A stretch of 6,563 nt of DNA from JBMNTU01 sp050945895 (lineage in GTDB: Bacteria; Bacillota; Clostridia; Christensenellales; Christensenellaceae), in NCBI GenBank assembly GCA_050945895.1, contig JBMNTU010000109.1:1-6563 (forward strand), read 5' to 3'. Both the position numbers and the translations under genes were made by a program. Shown here one piece after another: positions 5,976 through 6,563 of this stretch (position 1 is its first letter; every line of letters starts with the position of its first letter). A model generated the notes under the pieces. It did no database searches. It was not told where the DNA came from and saw nothing but the letters and a program-made list of their open reading frames with translations.

Positions 5976-5987
5976 CGACATATGACA
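5976..5987. promoter_or_regulatory. Operator box 2, just downstream of the predicted start of transcription
   Basis: CGACATATGACA matches box 1 at 11 of 12 positions and lies 38 bases from it, in the same orientation, about +5 to +16 relative to the predicted start. A pair of boxes on either side of a core promoter is typical of repression by two dimers. Confidence 0.5.
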
Positions 5988-5998
5988 TTTACATTATC

Positions 5999-6026
5999 AT
6001 TATACTCTGTATCCGACATATGTCAA
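5999..6026 (-). promoter_or_regulatory. Consensus sigma-A promoter for the nine-gene cluster
   Basis: The minus strand reads TTGACA (6026-6021), a 16-base spacer, then TATAAT (6004-5999): both hexamers are perfect consensus. AT-rich DNA upstream of the -35 box could act as an UP element. Transcription would start near 5992, giving a leader of about 38 bases before the DUF5320 ATG. A promoter this strong normally needs a repressor, which fits the two boxes beside it. Confidence 0.85.
6014..6025. promoter_or_regulatory. Operator box 1, overlapping the -35 element
   Basis: CGACATATGTCA contains the perfect palindrome GACATATGTC (6015-6024). It overlaps the -35 hexamer, so a bound dimer would block RNA polymerase. 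The regulator is unknown; the DUF134 protein and the upstream XRE protein are the local candidates. Confidence 0.5.
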
Positions 6027-6104
6027 TAACTATTTTTGGGATTTTATAATTACAACTTAGAAAATTCTCATTTCTGTGATTGGGGTTGCGGAGTCAGGCA
6101 TCAA

Positions 6105-6181
6105 GTCGCTCTCCACACGGGAGCATGGATAAATCTCTAAACGGACAATCTCCGTATGCTATCATTTGTCGCTCCCCACAC
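6105..6181 (+). CRISPR. Probable decayed type I-C CRISPR fragment (two repeat remnants, one spacer)
   Basis: Positions 6105-6134 read GTCGCTCTCCACAC, then GGGAGCATGGATAAAT. This closely follows the type I-C repeat pattern GTCGCTC, short loop, GGGAGCGTGGATTGAAAT, with one G-to-A change and a loss of TG near the end. A second copy of the first 14 bases, GTCGCTCCCCACAC (one mismatch), starts at 6168, which leaves a spacer-sized interval of 33 bases (6135-6167). The 63-base period suits a 30-32-base repeat plus spacer. The second repeat then diverges, as expected for a decayed terminal repeat. No cas gene is in the window, and two units cannot prove an array. The putative spacer contains an inverted repeat (ACGGA, five bases, TCCGT), which is unusual for a spacer. 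Confidence 0.55.
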
Positions 6182-6186
6182 AATGT

Positions 6187-6226
6187 AAGAGCGCAGCGGC
6201 CCTAAATAGAAGGGTGCTGCGCTCTT
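6187..6226. terminator. Strong hairpin downstream of the XRE gene, likely terminator
   Basis: AAGAGCGCAGC (6187-6197) pairs perfectly with GCTGCGCTCTT (6216-6226). Inside, CCCT and AGGG form a second short stem around a 7-base loop. It lies 23 bases beyond the stop of the XRE gene and would separate that gene from the main promoter. The T-run is short on the plus strand (TTTAAT) and absent on the minus strand, so termination in the minus direction may be Rho-dependent or weak. It may instead mark the end of plus-strand transcripts coming from the CRISPR remnant. Confidence 0.5.
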
Positions 6227-6249
6227 TAATAAAAGACACCATATAATAA

Positions 6250-6561
6250 CTATACTTTTGTATCCGGTGAGTATTTGCTCCGTATGTAATCTACATATTC
6301 CTTTATTTTTTCAATTGCCTCATCAGGCAAATCTTTTAGAAATAATTCAGGCTGTGTCGATCGTCCTAACAGACTGTCAGTAGATACACCGAAATAATCG
6401 GCTATCTTTACTATTTTTTGAGCAGATGGAATTGCTCCCTTTTTAATGTCGTTGAAAAAGCTTGTGTTAAATCCGTTATCTTTAAGGAAGCGGTTCATAG
6501 AAATCCCCGCTTGCGACACAAGCGATTCGATGTTCTTTGCAATCACTTCTGATAAATCCAT
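6250..6561 (-). CDS. XRE-family helix-turn-helix transcriptional regulator, start uncertain
   Basis: This protein of about 103 residues has an N-terminal Cro/C1-type helix-turn-helix. The motif region runs from GISMNRFLKD through FNTSFFNDIKKG to KIVKIADYFGVSTDSLLG (about residues 19-66), with the usual VSTDSLLG ending. A short helical tail (PDEAIEKIKEYVDYIRSKY) may serve dimerisation. Such proteins are usually small repressors of phage, plasmid or stress genes; here the target is unknown. The ATG at 6561 lies two bases from the window edge, so its ribosome site and promoter cannot be seen and a longer start is possible. It points toward the main cluster but is separated from it by a hairpin and an independent promoter, so it is probably a separate unit. 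It could still bind the CGACATATG boxes. Confidence 0.85.
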   Translation of the reverse strand: MDLSEVIAKNIESLVSQAGISMNRFLKDNGFNTSFFNDIKKGAIPSAQKIVKIADYFGVSTDSLLGRSTQPELFLKDLPDEAIEKIKEYVDYIRSKYSPDTKV

Positions 6562-6563
6562 AT

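Larger units (their letters stand above)
5955..6249. other. Intergenic control region (295 bases)
   Basis: This is the only gap of any size between genes in the window. From right to left it holds the XRE-gene hairpin, the CRISPR-like remnant, an AT-rich stretch at about 6030-6070 with no gene, the consensus promoter with its two boxes, and the leader of the DUF5320 gene. I find no tRNA, no small coding frame with a ribosome site, and no riboswitch I recognise. Confidence 0.7.

Noticed and set aside
6061..6077. AGAAA/TTTCT inverted repeat near the AT-rich stretch
   Set aside because: The five-base arms in AT-rich DNA are likely to occur by chance.
6061..6104. A further CRISPR repeat upstream of the first remnant
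   Set aside because: No copy of GTCGCTC or of the closing GTGGAT segment is found at the expected distance to the left.

Overview
The window looks like a chromosomal segment from a strictly anaerobic Clostridia-type Firmicute. The evidence is the strong AGGAGG-like ribosome sites, some GTG starts, moderately AT-rich DNA, and a gene set typical of anaerobes: rubredoxin, NifX-fold proteins, ferredoxin-containing MinD ATPases, a C_GCAxxG_C_C protein, DUF134 and DUF5320. No taxonomic marker gene is present, so this assignment is inference.

All recognised genes are on the minus strand, so the window is read from right to left. At the right edge (6250-6561) is a small XRE-family DNA-binding protein. 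A 295-base gap follows (5955-6249). It holds a strong hairpin, what looks like a decayed type I-C CRISPR fragment (two repeat remnants and one spacer), and a perfect-consensus sigma-A promoter (TTGACA-16-TATAAT). Two near-identical CGACATATGWCA boxes lie on either side of the core promoter.

That promoter reads into a tight nine-gene cluster from 5954 to 636: DUF5320 protein, DUF134 regulator, NifX-fold protein A, two tandem ferredoxin-containing MinD-type ATPases, an MBL-fold protein of the COG1237 type, an Mrp/NBP35 ATPase, a C_GCAxxG_C_C protein and NifX-fold protein B. Gaps are 57, 30, 3, -10, 37, 15, 5 and -23 bases. A terminator-like hairpin sits between the first two genes and another at the end of the cluster. 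The 37-base gap is exactly filled by a 14-codon reading frame joined to both neighbours by ATGA overlaps.

Taken together, the cluster looks like a metal-cluster assembly or carrier module. The ATPases (Mrp and the MinD pair) are candidates for building or loading a cluster, the two NifX-fold proteins are candidate carriers, and the DUF134 protein with its Cys-rich tail is a candidate sensor-regulator. The content resembles the orange-protein (ORP) gene cluster of sulfate reducers, but with DUF134 in place of a sigma-54 activator and with extra MBL and C_GCAxxG genes. The biochemical role is unproven. At the left edge (1-562) a separate gene encodes a rubredoxin-domain redox protein cut by the window boundary.
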